Of a stretch of 64,000 nt of DNA, positions 24,992 through 36,800 are shown piece by piece (the first letter of the stretch is position 1; every line of letters begins with the position of its first letter). Source of the DNA: Ruegeria sp. THAF33. Its GTDB lineage: Bacteria > Pseudomonadota > Alphaproteobacteria > Rhodobacterales > Rhodobacteraceae. The DNA lies in NCBI RefSeq assembly GCF_009363615.1, contig NZ_CP045384.1:3036501-3100500 (forward strand), written 5' to 3'. Both the position numbers and the translations under genes were made by a program. The notes under the pieces are model-generated. The model ran no database searches, was not told the DNA's origin, and saw only the letters and a list, made by a program, of their open reading frames with translations.

Positions 24992-25876
24992 TCAATCGGG
25001 CAGCAGATACTCGACCAACTCGGTCCGTTGCAGTGCCAGAAAGTTGTCATCCGAGATCATCGTGGCCCGCAAACGTCCCCGATCATCCCGCCAGATCGAC
25101 AAGCCTTCGAGGTTGTCATGCGCGCCGGTTCCGGTTTCGAACAGGGTTTCCTCGGCTTTTGGCACGTCGCCTGTCAGATCCCATCGCCGCAGGCGCGAGC
25201 GAAATCCGATTGCCGTGAGGTTTCGCTCCAACACGTAGAACCGCCCATCAGGACCGAAATCAGCGGCAACCGGTTTGAACCAACCACGCTGGGGCAGAAC
25301 AAATGGGGTCGACCAGGTTTGGCCATTCCAGCGATAGACGGGAATATCTCCGTCCGAGGTGCGGTTCGTTTCCGGCAGCGTATACAGCCGCCCGCGCCTG
25401 TCGATGGCCAGACCTTCAAAGGACCCGTTGTCGGCGAGATGCTGAAATGCCTGCGGGCGTGGCAATACACGCGCCTTCGTGCCCGGTGCGGGGTAATGGG
25501 CGACGCGGTGCACCCCTTCGAATGAGATATAGAATCCACCGTCAGGAGCCGCCGCAATCCCCTCGGAATCGCCAACGCCGCCGGACATGAGATGCCCGTT
25601 GCTGGACAGAACCGGCCATTGCCCCAGAATGCGAATGCCGGTGATCTCGCCATCAAGACGGTCAATGCGCGCCGTCACCAACCGTGCCCGGTCGCTCAGC
25701 GCCATCATCTTCTGCCCATTGTCCGAAATGTGCAGCGCGGAGAATCCACCGAACCAATCCGCCTTGTCACGCCATGCAAAACTGCTTTGATGTGTGGCGG
25801 TTTTTACATCCACTCCGGGGGCCGCCGTGGCCAGAAACAGTGCCGCACTTACTTGGATTGCAAGACTGAGGCGCAT
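24992..25876 (-). CDS. Exported phytase-like esterase domain protein
   Basis: A 294-residue protein with an N-terminal signal peptide (about 1-19) and a beta-propeller-like body of the esterase-like/phytase-like family: repeated blades such as GGFSALHISDNGQKMMALSDR, GDSEGIAAAPDGGFYISFEG, SFEGLAIDRRGRLYTLPE and DNLEGLSIWRDDRGR. Enzymatic activity of these alphaproteobacterial members is not established. The start overlaps the end of mepA by 28 bases on the same strand, so both are probably translated from one mRNA with the MFS gene. Confidence 0.78.
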   Translation of the reverse strand: MRLSLAIQVSAALFLATAAPGVDVKTATHQSSFAWRDKADWFGGFSALHISDNGQKMMALSDRARLVTARIDRLDGEITGIRILGQWPVLSSNGHLMSGGVGDSEGIAAAPDGGFYISFEGVHRVAHYPAPGTKARVLPRPQAFQHLADNGSFEGLAIDRRGRLYTLPETNRTSDGDIPVYRWNGQTWSTPFVLPQRGWFKPVAADFGPDGRFYVLERNLTAIGFRSRLRRWDLTGDVPKAEETLFETGTGAHDNLEGLSIWRDDRGRLRATMISDDNFLALQRTELVEYLLPD

Positions 25877-26712
25877 TGTTTCGGCAAATCGGCCAGCACA
25901 TATTCCCGGCGTTTCTTGGGCGCCGGCGCGTTCGGGTCTGGCGGCGGCGGGTTCAGGATGTTACGCACCCATTGTTGCGCCTCGGCACAGCCATCGCCCT
26001 TGGGTGGTGCATCCTGGTTGACGCATCCCTTTGATCCTCTTGGGCATTTCAGGCGCACATGGAAGTGGTAGTGATGCCCCCACCAGGGCCTGATCTTGCG
26101 CAGGTAGGCCCGGTTGCCTTTTTCATCGTTGCACATCTGAACCTTCGCCCCGGGGAACACGAAGATACGTGCCACGCGCTTGTCCTTGGCGGCTTCGCGC
26201 AGCACCGCGTGGTGCTGTTTGGTCCAGTTGCTGTTGACGTAGGCACCGTTCGAGCGGCGCAGCGATATGGACGAAATATTCTCGCGCGCCTTGCGCGACA
26301 GGCGCATGTTGTCACCCGGAAGCATCCAGATATCGATATCCAGCCCCAGCTGGTGCGAGCGGTGGCCCGAAGTCATTGGCCCGCCCCGCGGCTGGCTGAT
26401 ATCCCCGATATAGAGACCGTTCCAACCCGGCTGTTTCGCCGCGAACCGGCTGAGGTCCTGCACGTAATCGATCGCTTCGGGATGCCCCCAGTTGCGATTG
26501 CGCGACAGCCGCATTGCCTGCCACGTGGGCCCGGTCTCGGGCAATTGAACCGATCCGGCCGCACATCCGCGCGAATAACTGCCGAACGCCGCTGCTTTTT
26601 GTTGCGAGCTTACCTTCTGTGCCCCGAACAACTGCTTTGCCAAGGGCTGCGCTGATGCCGTATTCGCCAGCGCGGTTATTACCAATAGTGCCAAAAAACG
26701 TAGTAAAATCAT
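25849..26712 (-). CDS. mepA: Penicillin-insensitive murein endopeptidase
   Basis: Periplasmic LAS-family zinc metallopeptidase that cuts D-Ala-meso-DAP cross-links in peptidoglycan. 287 residues with a signal peptide (1-21, ending ASA). The zinc-binding motif HRSHQLGLDIDIW and the downstream WWGHHYHFHVRL are both present, along with the cysteine pairs expected in the family. Its ATG overlaps the stop of the upstream MFS gene (ATGA), and its end overlaps the phytase-like gene, indicating one operon. Confidence 0.95.
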   Translation of the reverse strand: MILLRFLALLVITALANTASAQPLAKQLFGAQKVSSQQKAAAFGSYSRGCAAGSVQLPETGPTWQAMRLSRNRNWGHPEAIDYVQDLSRFAAKQPGWNGLYIGDISQPRGGPMTSGHRSHQLGLDIDIWMLPGDNMRLSRKARENISSISLRRSNGAYVNSNWTKQHHAVLREAAKDKRVARIFVFPGAKVQMCNDEKGNRAYLRKIRPWWGHHYHFHVRLKCPRGSKGCVNQDAPPKGDGCAEAQQWVRNILNPPPPDPNAPAPKKRREYVLADLPKQCASVLQSK

Positions 26713-28076
26713 CTGCTCTGATCCCCTTCCGGTCTGACCCAGCGCATCAGGAATAGACCCAGAATAAACAACAGAATGATTGGTGACACCCCCAGACGCG
26801 CACTGCCGGTTGCGGTTGTTGCAATCCCGATCAACAACGGGGCCGCAAAAGCGGTCGCGCGCCCCGACAGACCATAAAGACCAAAGCTTTCGACCGGGGT
26901 TTCAGGGTCGGTGTGGCGCACCATCATCGAACGGCTGGCCGATTGCAGAATGCCTCCCATGCCACCGATCAGCACACCACAGCCAAAGAAGACGAGGTCA
27001 GGCAGGTTGGATCCGTCAGGCAGGCCGATGCCGTAGATCTGCGTCCGGTCCATCGACACCACTGTGACGCAGACAAAAATCAATACCCAGATCGCCACCA
27101 TTATAACCGGCTTCGGGCCGTATTTCTTGTCTGCCTTTCCCCCGATCCACGCAAAAACGGCCGAGGCGAGAACGCTGACGATCCCGAATACTCCGATCTT
27201 GATCAGATCCCATTCCAACACCAGCCGCGCATAGACACCACCAAAACTGTACAGCCCGTTCAGCGCGTCGCGATAGAACATGGACGAACCGAGGTAACTG
27301 GCCAGACTGACGCGATAGCGCAAGTTAGACACTGATTTCGACAACAGGCGCAGCGCCTCTCCCACGCTTCCTTTCCTGTCTATCGCCGCATCATCGCGGA
27401 CCCACAGGAAGTACGGCACCATGAACAGAATGAACCAGATTGCCGTAAATGGGCCGACGAAACGCGTGCCTTCCCGGGTGGCAGCATCCAGACCAAAGGC
27501 GGGCGTCATCCCGATCAGGGTTTTGCCGTTTGGCTGTTCCACAAACAGCGCCAGCATGATCGCCAGCGAAATCAGCCCTCCAAAATAGCCAAAGGCAAAG
27601 CCAGAGCCCGAGATCTCTCCCACTTCGCTGTCATCACCCAGATCGGGTAGCTGCGAGTTGATGAAGATCAGCGCATATTCCGCGCCGACGAAGCCAAAAC
27701 CGAAAGCCGACAGCATCAACCACATGTTCGAGCCATCGGGCATCGTGTACCAAAGCGCCGCAGACCCGACCGCATACATGACCGAAAAGGCAAATATCCA
27801 CGGGATACGCCGCCCCGAAACATCCGCCATCGCCCCCAGCAGCGGCGCGCCAAAAGCGATGATCAACCCAGTGATCGTCAGACAGTTCGCCCAAACAGTC
27901 TGCGCGCGCGCCGCAGCCGCCTGCGCATCCAGCCCTTCAGTAGTGAAATACCCGGCGGCGACGCCTGCGAAGTAGGGGCCAAAGACAAAGGTGACCAGAA
28001 GGGTATGATAGGGCTGGCTGGCCCAGTCAAAGAACCACCAGCCCCAGATGCGCCTGCGCTTGGAAATCTCTGCCAT
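26709..28076 (-). CDS. MFS transporter, UMF1/Atg22-like family
   Basis: A 455-residue inner-membrane protein with about twelve hydrophobic segments. The N-terminal WWFFDWASQPYHTLLVTFVFGPYF is the hallmark of the UMF1/Atg22-like (vacuole effluxer) family, and GGMGGILQSASRSMM and PETPVESFGLYGLSGRATAF are further family stretches. Substrates are not established in bacteria; amino acids are moved by the yeast relative. It is first in an operon with mepA and the phytase-like gene, so export or recycling of cell-wall products is a possible but unproven role. Confidence 0.85.
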   Translation of the reverse strand: MAEISKRRRIWGWWFFDWASQPYHTLLVTFVFGPYFAGVAAGYFTTEGLDAQAAAARAQTVWANCLTITGLIIAFGAPLLGAMADVSGRRIPWIFAFSVMYAVGSAALWYTMPDGSNMWLMLSAFGFGFVGAEYALIFINSQLPDLGDDSEVGEISGSGFAFGYFGGLISLAIMLALFVEQPNGKTLIGMTPAFGLDAATREGTRFVGPFTAIWFILFMVPYFLWVRDDAAIDRKGSVGEALRLLSKSVSNLRYRVSLASYLGSSMFYRDALNGLYSFGGVYARLVLEWDLIKIGVFGIVSVLASAVFAWIGGKADKKYGPKPVIMVAIWVLIFVCVTVVSMDRTQIYGIGLPDGSNLPDLVFFGCGVLIGGMGGILQSASRSMMVRHTDPETPVESFGLYGLSGRATAFAAPLLIGIATTATGSARLGVSPIILLFILGLFLMRWVRPEGDQSR

Positions 28077-28204
28077 CTCTGCCCCTGTTTATCGTTGCGA
28101 TTATATGACTGGGCTTTAATTCAAATCGCAAGCGTTGAGTGCCAGACACTTGCTCTTTGTCGCTATGGTGCTTAGGTCTCGGCCAACTAGAATGCGGAGA
28201 ACCC

Positions 28205-28492
28205 ATGCTGTCGCTGATCCAAATCCTGCTGCTGATCCTGGACATTGTCTGGTTCATCATCCTGGCCCATGTGATCATGAGCTGGCTGATCAACTTTCAG
28301 GTGCTCAACCTGCACCAACAACTGGTCGCGCAAATCTGGTACGGGCTGAACCGCCTTTTAGAGCCTATTTATGGCCCGATCCGGCGTATCCTGCCCAACA
28401 TGGGCGGTCTGGACCTGACGCCGCTGGTGGTGCTGATCGGGGTCTATGCGCTGCGGATCATCCTGATCAACAACGCGGTCTATTTCTACTGA
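28205..28492 (+). CDS. YggT family membrane protein
   Basis: A 95-residue inner-membrane protein with two hydrophobic segments flanking the family motif (LEPIYGPIRRILPNMGGLDLTPL). GGAGA precedes the ATG at 28205, which starts the conserved sequence; an upstream start at 28139 is rejected. YggT proteins are linked in other bacteria to osmotic tolerance and to cell-division or outer-membrane clusters, but no biochemical function is firm. It is divergent from the MFS gene and lies 76 bases before recQ on the same strand. Confidence 0.9.
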   Translation: MLSLIQILLLILDIVWFIILAHVIMSWLINFQVLNLHQQLVAQIWYGLNRLLEPIYGPIRRILPNMGGLDLTPLVVLIGVYALRIILINNAVYFY

Positions 28493-28568
28493 CCTCTTGT
28501 TCCCCGATTCCGACTGTGTGATTGTCCTTTCAAGAGCAGTCAAATCTTGAAACAGGGCACCCACGCAC

Positions 28569-30608
28569 ATGTTCGACGCCGCGCCTCTGCTGCGAGATGT
28601 CTTTGGATTCGATGAATTCCGCCCCGGGCAGGAAGAGATCGTCGATGCCGTAACCGCCGGCCAGAACGTGCTGGCCATCATGCCCACGGGCGGCGGCAAA
28701 TCCCTGTGTTATCAACTGCCTGCCCTGCTGCGCGACGGGGTCACGGTGGTGATCTCGCCGCTGATCGCCCTGATGCGCGATCAGGTGCGGGGGCTGCAAG
28801 AAGCCGGGGTCGAAGCCGGCGCGCTGACCTCGGGCAACACCCCCGAGGAAACAGATGCCGTGTGGGCGGCGCTCGAAGCCGGGCGGCTGAAACTGCTTTA
28901 CATGGCGCCCGAACGGCTGGCCGCCGGGTCGGCACTGGGCGTGTTGCGTCGGATCAATGTCAGCCTGATCGCGGTGGACGAGGCCCATTGCGTCAGCCAG
29001 TGGGGCCATGATTTCCGCCCTGATTATTTACGGATCGGAGAGTTGCGGCGCGCGCTGAACGTGCCCTTGGCCGCCTTCACCGCCACGGCGGATGCGGAAA
29101 CCCAGGACGAAATCGTCGAGAAACTGTTCGACGGCACACCCCCGCGCAAGTTTCTGCGGGGCTTCGACCGGCCGAATATCCACCTGGCCTTTGCCGCCAA
29201 GGACAGCCCGCGCAGGCAGATCCTGGATTTCGCGGACGCCCACCGAGGCCAGTCGGGCATCATTTATTGCGGCACCCGCAACAAGACCGAAGTTCTGGCG
29301 CAGGCGCTGCGCGAACAGGGCCACAGCGCCTGCCACTATCACGGCGGGATGGAGGCCGAGGACCGCCGCATCGTCGAAACCCGCTTCGCGCGCGAGGACG
29401 GGCTGATCGTGGTGGCCACCGTGGCCTTCGGCATGGGCATCGACAAGCCCGACATTCGCTGGGTCGCCCATGCGGACCTGCCGAAATCCATCGAGGCCTA
29501 TTACCAGGAAATCGGCCGCGCCGGGCGCGACGGCGGGCCGGCTGAGACCCTGACTCTGTTCGGCCCCGACGATATACGTTTGCGGCGGTCCCAGATTGAC
29601 GAGGGGCTGGCACCACCCGAACGCCGCATGGCGGACCATGCGCGGCTGAACGCGCTGCTGGGGTTGGCCGAGGCGCTGCACTGCCGCCGCCAGACCCTGC
29701 TGGGCTATTTCGGGGAACAGGCCGCACCCTGCGGCAAATGCGACCTGTGCGATACACCGCCCGAAGTATTTGATGGAACAACACCCGTCCGAATGGCCTT
29801 GTCCGCGATTCTTCGCACCGAGGAATGGTTTGGCAGCGGTCATCTGATCGACATCCTTCTGGGGAACGAGACCGACAAGATCCGCGCCCGTCGTCATGAT
29901 GGTCTGTCCACCTGGGGCATCGGCAAGGACTGGTCGCGCGCGCAATGGCAGGCGATATTCCGCCAGATGATGGGGCACGATCTGGTGCGCCCCGACCCCG
30001 AACGCCACGGGGCCTTGCGCATGACCGAGGCCGCCAAACCTATTCTCAAGGGCGAGGCAAAGATCAATCTGCGCAAGGACGCCCTGCGCAAGGCAACCCG
30101 TCGCCCCGCCGTGAAAGCCATGGTGTCCGATGAAGATGCGCCCTTGCTGTCGGCTCTCAAGGCCAAAAGACGCGCTTTGGCAGAATCCGCCCGGGTCCCG
30201 GCCTATGTCATTTTTCCGGATCGCACCCTGATCGAAATGGCGGAAAAGCGCCCCATGACGCTGGACGAGATGGCCCGGATTGGCGGCGTCGGCGCCAAGA
30301 AGCTGGAACGGTATGGCGACACCTTCCTTGAAGTGATCGCGGGCGAGGCCCAGGCGTTGCACCCGGCGCGCCGCAAGCTGGCCGGTCGCGATCAGGGCGA
30401 CATCTTTGACCGCTTGCTGGAAGTACAGTCCCAATTGTCCCGCGGTCCCGACGGGATAGACAAGCCTCTGACCTGCTCGGCCTCGCAACTGGCAAAGGTG
30501 GCACAGATGCGCCCGGATGACCTGCGCGGGCTTGAACAGGTGCTGGGCGACCGGCGTCACGAAAGGTTTGGCACCGCCTTTCTGGACGTGCTGCGTGAGG
30601 CGGGCTAG
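28569..30608 (+). CDS. recQ: ATP-dependent DNA helicase RecQ
   Basis: 3'-5' DNA helicase acting in recombination and replication-fork repair. 679 residues with the full RecQ architecture: FRPGQEEIVDAV, Walker A MPTGGGKSLCYQLP (near 40), VDEAHCVSQWGHDFRPDY (near 140), the second RecA fold with GRAGRDGGP, the zinc-binding cysteines ending CGKCDLCD (near 390), an RQC winged-helix region and a C-terminal HRDC domain (near 520-595). I see no LexA box upstream. It leads into yaaA 33 bases downstream. Confidence 0.96.
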   Translation: MFDAAPLLRDVFGFDEFRPGQEEIVDAVTAGQNVLAIMPTGGGKSLCYQLPALLRDGVTVVISPLIALMRDQVRGLQEAGVEAGALTSGNTPEETDAVWAALEAGRLKLLYMAPERLAAGSALGVLRRINVSLIAVDEAHCVSQWGHDFRPDYLRIGELRRALNVPLAAFTATADAETQDEIVEKLFDGTPPRKFLRGFDRPNIHLAFAAKDSPRRQILDFADAHRGQSGIIYCGTRNKTEVLAQALREQGHSACHYHGGMEAEDRRIVETRFAREDGLIVVATVAFGMGIDKPDIRWVAHADLPKSIEAYYQEIGRAGRDGGPAETLTLFGPDDIRLRRSQIDEGLAPPERRMADHARLNALLGLAEALHCRRQTLLGYFGEQAAPCGKCDLCDTPPEVFDGTTPVRMALSAILRTEEWFGSGHLIDILLGNETDKIRARRHDGLSTWGIGKDWSRAQWQAIFRQMMGHDLVRPDPERHGALRMTEAAKPILKGEAKINLRKDALRKATRRPAVKAMVSDEDAPLLSALKAKRRALAESARVPAYVIFPDRTLIEMAEKRPMTLDEMARIGGVGAKKLERYGDTFLEVIAGEAQALHPARRKLAGRDQGDIFDRLLEVQSQLSRGPDGIDKPLTCSASQLAKVAQMRPDDLRGLEQVLGDRRHERFGTAFLDVLREAG

Positions 30609-30641
30609 ATACGCCGGGACAGGTAAGGAAAGAGGGCAGGT

Positions 30642-31412
30642 ATGCTGGTAGTGATTTCCCCGGCCAAACGGCTGGACTGGACAGAGCGGGACGTTGAAGT
30701 CACACAGCCCGATTTTCAGGATGATGCGATCAGACTGTCCAAAACCGCGCGCAATCTGACCCTTGGCGATCTGAAAAAGCTGATGGGTCTGAGCGATGAT
30801 CTGGCGCGCCTGAACCGCGATCGCTATCGTGCTTTTTCCGACATGCCAGACGCTGATGCAACGCGCCCTGCCGCGCTGGCCTTTGCGGGGGACACCTATC
30901 AGGGTCTGGAAGCAGCTTCGCTCGATCCTGACGAACTGGCATGGGCACAGGATCATCTGCGCATCCTCTCAGGTCTCTATGGTGTGTTGCGGCCACTCGA
31001 TGCGATACAGCCCTACAGGCTGGAGATGGGTAGCAAGCTGAAAACACGGCGCGGCAAAAACCTTTACGAGTTTTGGCGCGACCAGCTGAGCAAAGCTCTA
31101 AACGCACAAGGCAACATGATCGGCAGCGACGTTCTGATCAACTGCGCCAGTCAGGAGTATTTCGGCGCCGTGGACCCGAACGCGCTGAAATTGCGCGTCA
31201 TCTCGCCGGTGTTCATGGAAGACAGGAACGGCACACCGAAGATCGTGAGTTTCTTTGCCAAAAAGGCGCGTGGTGCAATGGCGCGATATGTCATTCACCA
31301 CCGCCTGACCGACCCCGATGCCTTGCTGGATTTCGATACGGGCGGTTACGCGTATCGTGCTGACCTGTCGGAAAAGGATAAACCTGTCTTTGTTCGACCT
31401 TATTCGGCCTGA
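30642..31412 (+). CDS. yaaA: Peroxide stress protein YaaA (DUF328)
   Basis: A 256-residue cytoplasmic protein matching YaaA along its length, beginning MLVVISPAKRLDW and containing PAALAFAGDTYQGL, LSGLYGVLRPLD, YRLEMGSKL, NCASQEYF and the Lys-rich FFAKKARG. In E. coli it limits intracellular iron and so oxidative DNA damage during peroxide stress, and can bind DNA. It sits directly after recQ and may be co-transcribed with it. A pair of hairpins and the second repeat copy follow its stop. Confidence 0.93.
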   Translation: MLVVISPAKRLDWTERDVEVTQPDFQDDAIRLSKTARNLTLGDLKKLMGLSDDLARLNRDRYRAFSDMPDADATRPAALAFAGDTYQGLEAASLDPDELAWAQDHLRILSGLYGVLRPLDAIQPYRLEMGSKLKTRRGKNLYEFWRDQLSKALNAQGNMIGSDVLINCASQEYFGAVDPNALKLRVISPVFMEDRNGTPKIVSFFAKKARGAMARYVIHHRLTDPDALLDFDTGGYAYRADLSEKDKPVFVRPYSA

Positions 31413-31441
31413 GACCCTGACAGCCTGATCGATACTTCCTT

Positions 31442-31502
31442 CCACGGTTTTGGGCCGTGGGTCCGGGCGAGGGGCCAGCCCCTCGCGCTCCCCGGGATAT
31501 TT

Positions 31503-31516
<14 letters not shown>
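31442..31516. repeat. Two hairpins and dispersed repeat copy 2
   Basis: Downstream of yaaA are two inverted repeats: CCACGG/CCGTGG (31442-31460) and GCGAGGGG-CCAG-CCCCTCGC (31467-31486). Seven bases after the second comes the conserved tail GGGATATTTTC-AGCCAGATGAAG (31494-31516), 21 of 23 identical to the copy at 22734. On the minus strand the tail contains the last codons and the TGA of the histidine kinase, followed by the hairpin, so it probably ends transcripts from one or both sides. Confidence 0.65.
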
Positions 31517-33761
<2,245 letters not shown>

Positions 33762-33877
33762 TTTGATCGATTCCGGGACGTTCGGATCTCAGCATCGCGA
33801 CAGAGAATGAAAAACTGTTTAAGCCGTTGCGCTACAGGCGCGCGCCATGCAAGGTTGAGCGCAAAGAGGAGAGCACG

Positions 33878-36800
33878 ATGCACCGCTTTGTTTTTATTTC
33901 AATAACTTACATAATTTGCCTTCTGATCCTTCCCGCTGCCGTTCTGGCGCAGAGTGCAGTGCCCGAGTTCCGCTATGTCACCTCTCGGGACACGGATTTT
34001 TACGGGTCGGATCTGGATCCGTTGTTCGACACCGATCTGAAGTCCTGTATTCAGGCCTGCTCGGCCAACGCGCAATGTACGGCGTTCACCTACAACACCC
34101 GGTCCGATGCCTGCTTTCCCAAAAGTGGCGTGAACCGACAAGAGGCGTATCAAGGCGCATTGTCCGCGCAAAAGGTGCCAAGCAGCGAACAGACCCTAAC
34201 CTTGGGAAAAACGCGCGCACAAGCGCTGAGCGTCCTGAGTTCTGGCGATCTGGGGCATGCAAGAAAACAAGCCCGCGGTCTGGGATTCCTGCACCCGGCA
34301 GGGGGGTATGATCTGCGGGCCGTTCTGGATGCGGCGCGCGACACGGGCAGTGTCGCACAAGCGATGCAGTGGACCGGTGTCGCCGTATCGCTCAGCGACA
34401 GCGCGGATCTTTGGGTGGAATATGCGCGCCTGCTGCTGGCCATGAACCCTTCGGGTTGGAACGAGCGGCGCGACCTGCGCAACCGCGCGCTGAATGCGTC
34501 GATCAATGGCTATCTGCGCGCCGAAACCCCCGGCACCCAGATCGCTGCCCTGGTGACCCTTGCGGACGCCCTGGAAGAGGTTGAGCGCGGGCGCGACATG
34601 ATTCCCGTTCTTCGGTTGGCCGAGCAGGTGCAGCCGCGCGAAGACGTGCTGACCGCATTGGACAAAGCCATCGGCAAATACGGTTTCCGCGTGGTCGACA
34701 GCTCGGTCGAAAGCGATGCCGCAGCCCCCAGGATCTGTATCGAATTCTCGGAATCGCTGGTCAAGGCCGGGGTCGACTATGATCCCTTCGTTCAACGTGA
34801 CGCCGACGGGCTGGTCGTGCAGGCCGAAGACAGCCAGCTTTGCATCGATGGGGTCGCGCATGGCCAGCGTTATCGCCTGACGCTGCGCGAAGGCTTGCCT
34901 GCCGCCTCGGGCGAAGCACTGAATCGCAGCATCGAACTGACCCATTATGTACGCGACCGGACGCCTTCGGTTCGGTTTCCCGGGCGCAGCTATGTCCTTC
35001 CGAAATCTGCCGACGCGGCCTTGCCTGTCGAAACGGTCAATGTCACCGAACTTGACCTGACCCTGCGGCGGGTCAGCGACCGGAACCTGTTGCGGGCCGT
35101 GCAACAGGACTTTTTCGGCCGCCCGCTCAGCGAATGGCAGGAGGAAGAATTCTCGGACCAGATTGCCCAGGACATCTGGACGGGTACTGCCGAGGTTTCA
35201 AACCAGTTGAACCAAACCATGACGGCACGTCTTCCCATGGCCGAAGCGATCTCGGATCAACCTGCGGGTATCTATGCATTGACCGCCCGGGTTCCGGGGG
35301 CCGATCCCTATGACGATCCCGGCGCAACGCAATGGTTTGTGCTTTCTGATCTGGGGATCAGCACCGCCTTGGGCACTGACGGGCTGCACGTGACCGTGCG
35401 CGGGCTAAGCGATGCGGCACCGCGCGAGGGTGTCGAAGTTTCGCTGGTCTCAGGGGCGAATGCTGTCATCGCATCGGCACAGACCGATGAAACCGGCTAT
35501 GCAAGGTTCGATCCGGGCCTGACACGCGGCAAAGGGGCCAGCGCGCCTGCTCTGGTGACGGCGGCAATCGATGATAGGGATTTCAGCTTTCTCTCGCTGA
35601 TCGATCCTGCCTTTGACCTGTCGGATCGCGGCGTTGAAGGGCGCGCACCGGCGGGGCCGGTCGATGTCTTTCTGACCACCGACCGAGGTGCCTATAGGGC
35701 CGGCGAAGTGATCCATGTCACCGCCCTGTCCCGCGATGGCAAGGCGCAGGCCATCGAGGGCCTGCCTCTGACGTCGATCCTGTATCGCCCGGACGGGGTG
35801 GAATACCGCCGGTCTGTCTCGGATGGCGGTGTTGCCGGGGGCCATGTCTTTGCCCTGCCCGTGGCCGCAGACGTACCGCGCGGCGCATGGAAAATTGAAA
35901 TCAAATCCGATCCAAAAGGCGATGCGCTGTCGCGTCAGACCGTTCTTGTCGAGGATTTCCTGCCCGAACGGATCGATTTCGAACTGACCCTGCCCGACGC
36001 ACCCTTGCGCCCCGGCGACAGCCCACCGCTCTCGATCGACGCGCGCTATCTGTTTAGAGCGCCGGGGTCGGACCTGAGCATCGACGGGCAGGTCATCGCA
36101 CGCCCGGCGGACACGGTCCCGGGCTACGACGGATATCGCTTTGGTCGCTATGATGCAGAAACCTCGATCAAGAGCACATATTTCGGAGACACGCGCACAG
36201 ACGCGACGGGGCACGCGACCGTAGCAGTCAAAATCCCCGTGTTAGAGACTGAGGGAAAGCCAATCGAGGCCGAAATCATCGCCCGGCTTGCCGATGGCTC
36301 AGGCCGCCCGGTCGAGCGTCGCCTGACCGCGCCCGTCCTGCCGCCGCACCCTGTTATTGGTGTCAAACCTCTGTTCGACGAAGTCATTCCGGAAGGCACC
36401 GAAGCTGCATTCGAGATCGTTGGCCTGTCTCCTGAGTTGACGCCCATTCCGATGCATCTCCGCTGGACGCTGAACAAGATAGAAACGCGCTATCAATGGT
36501 ACCAGCTTCACGGCGACTGGAACTGGGAACCGACAACGCGCCGCAGCCGTGTCGCCTCCGGCGAGGTGGACGTCTCCTCTGACCCTCTGACACTGACCCA
36601 ACCGGTGGAATGGGGGCGCTATGAACTGGTGGTGCAGCGAGTTGACGGAACATATACCGAAACCGCCGTCGATTTCTATGCGGGCTGGTATCAGGCCGCC
36701 GATGCATCGACCACGCCGGACCGGCTTGAAATGTCGTTGGATCGCGACAGTTATCGCATCGGGGATACGGCGCAGTTGCGGATCGTGCCCCGCATGGCCG

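Noticed and set aside
29028..30956. 642-residue open frame antisense to recQ and the start of yaaA
   Set aside because: recQ on the other strand has every helicase, zinc and HRDC motif; the antisense frame has none and its length follows from GC-rich codon bias.
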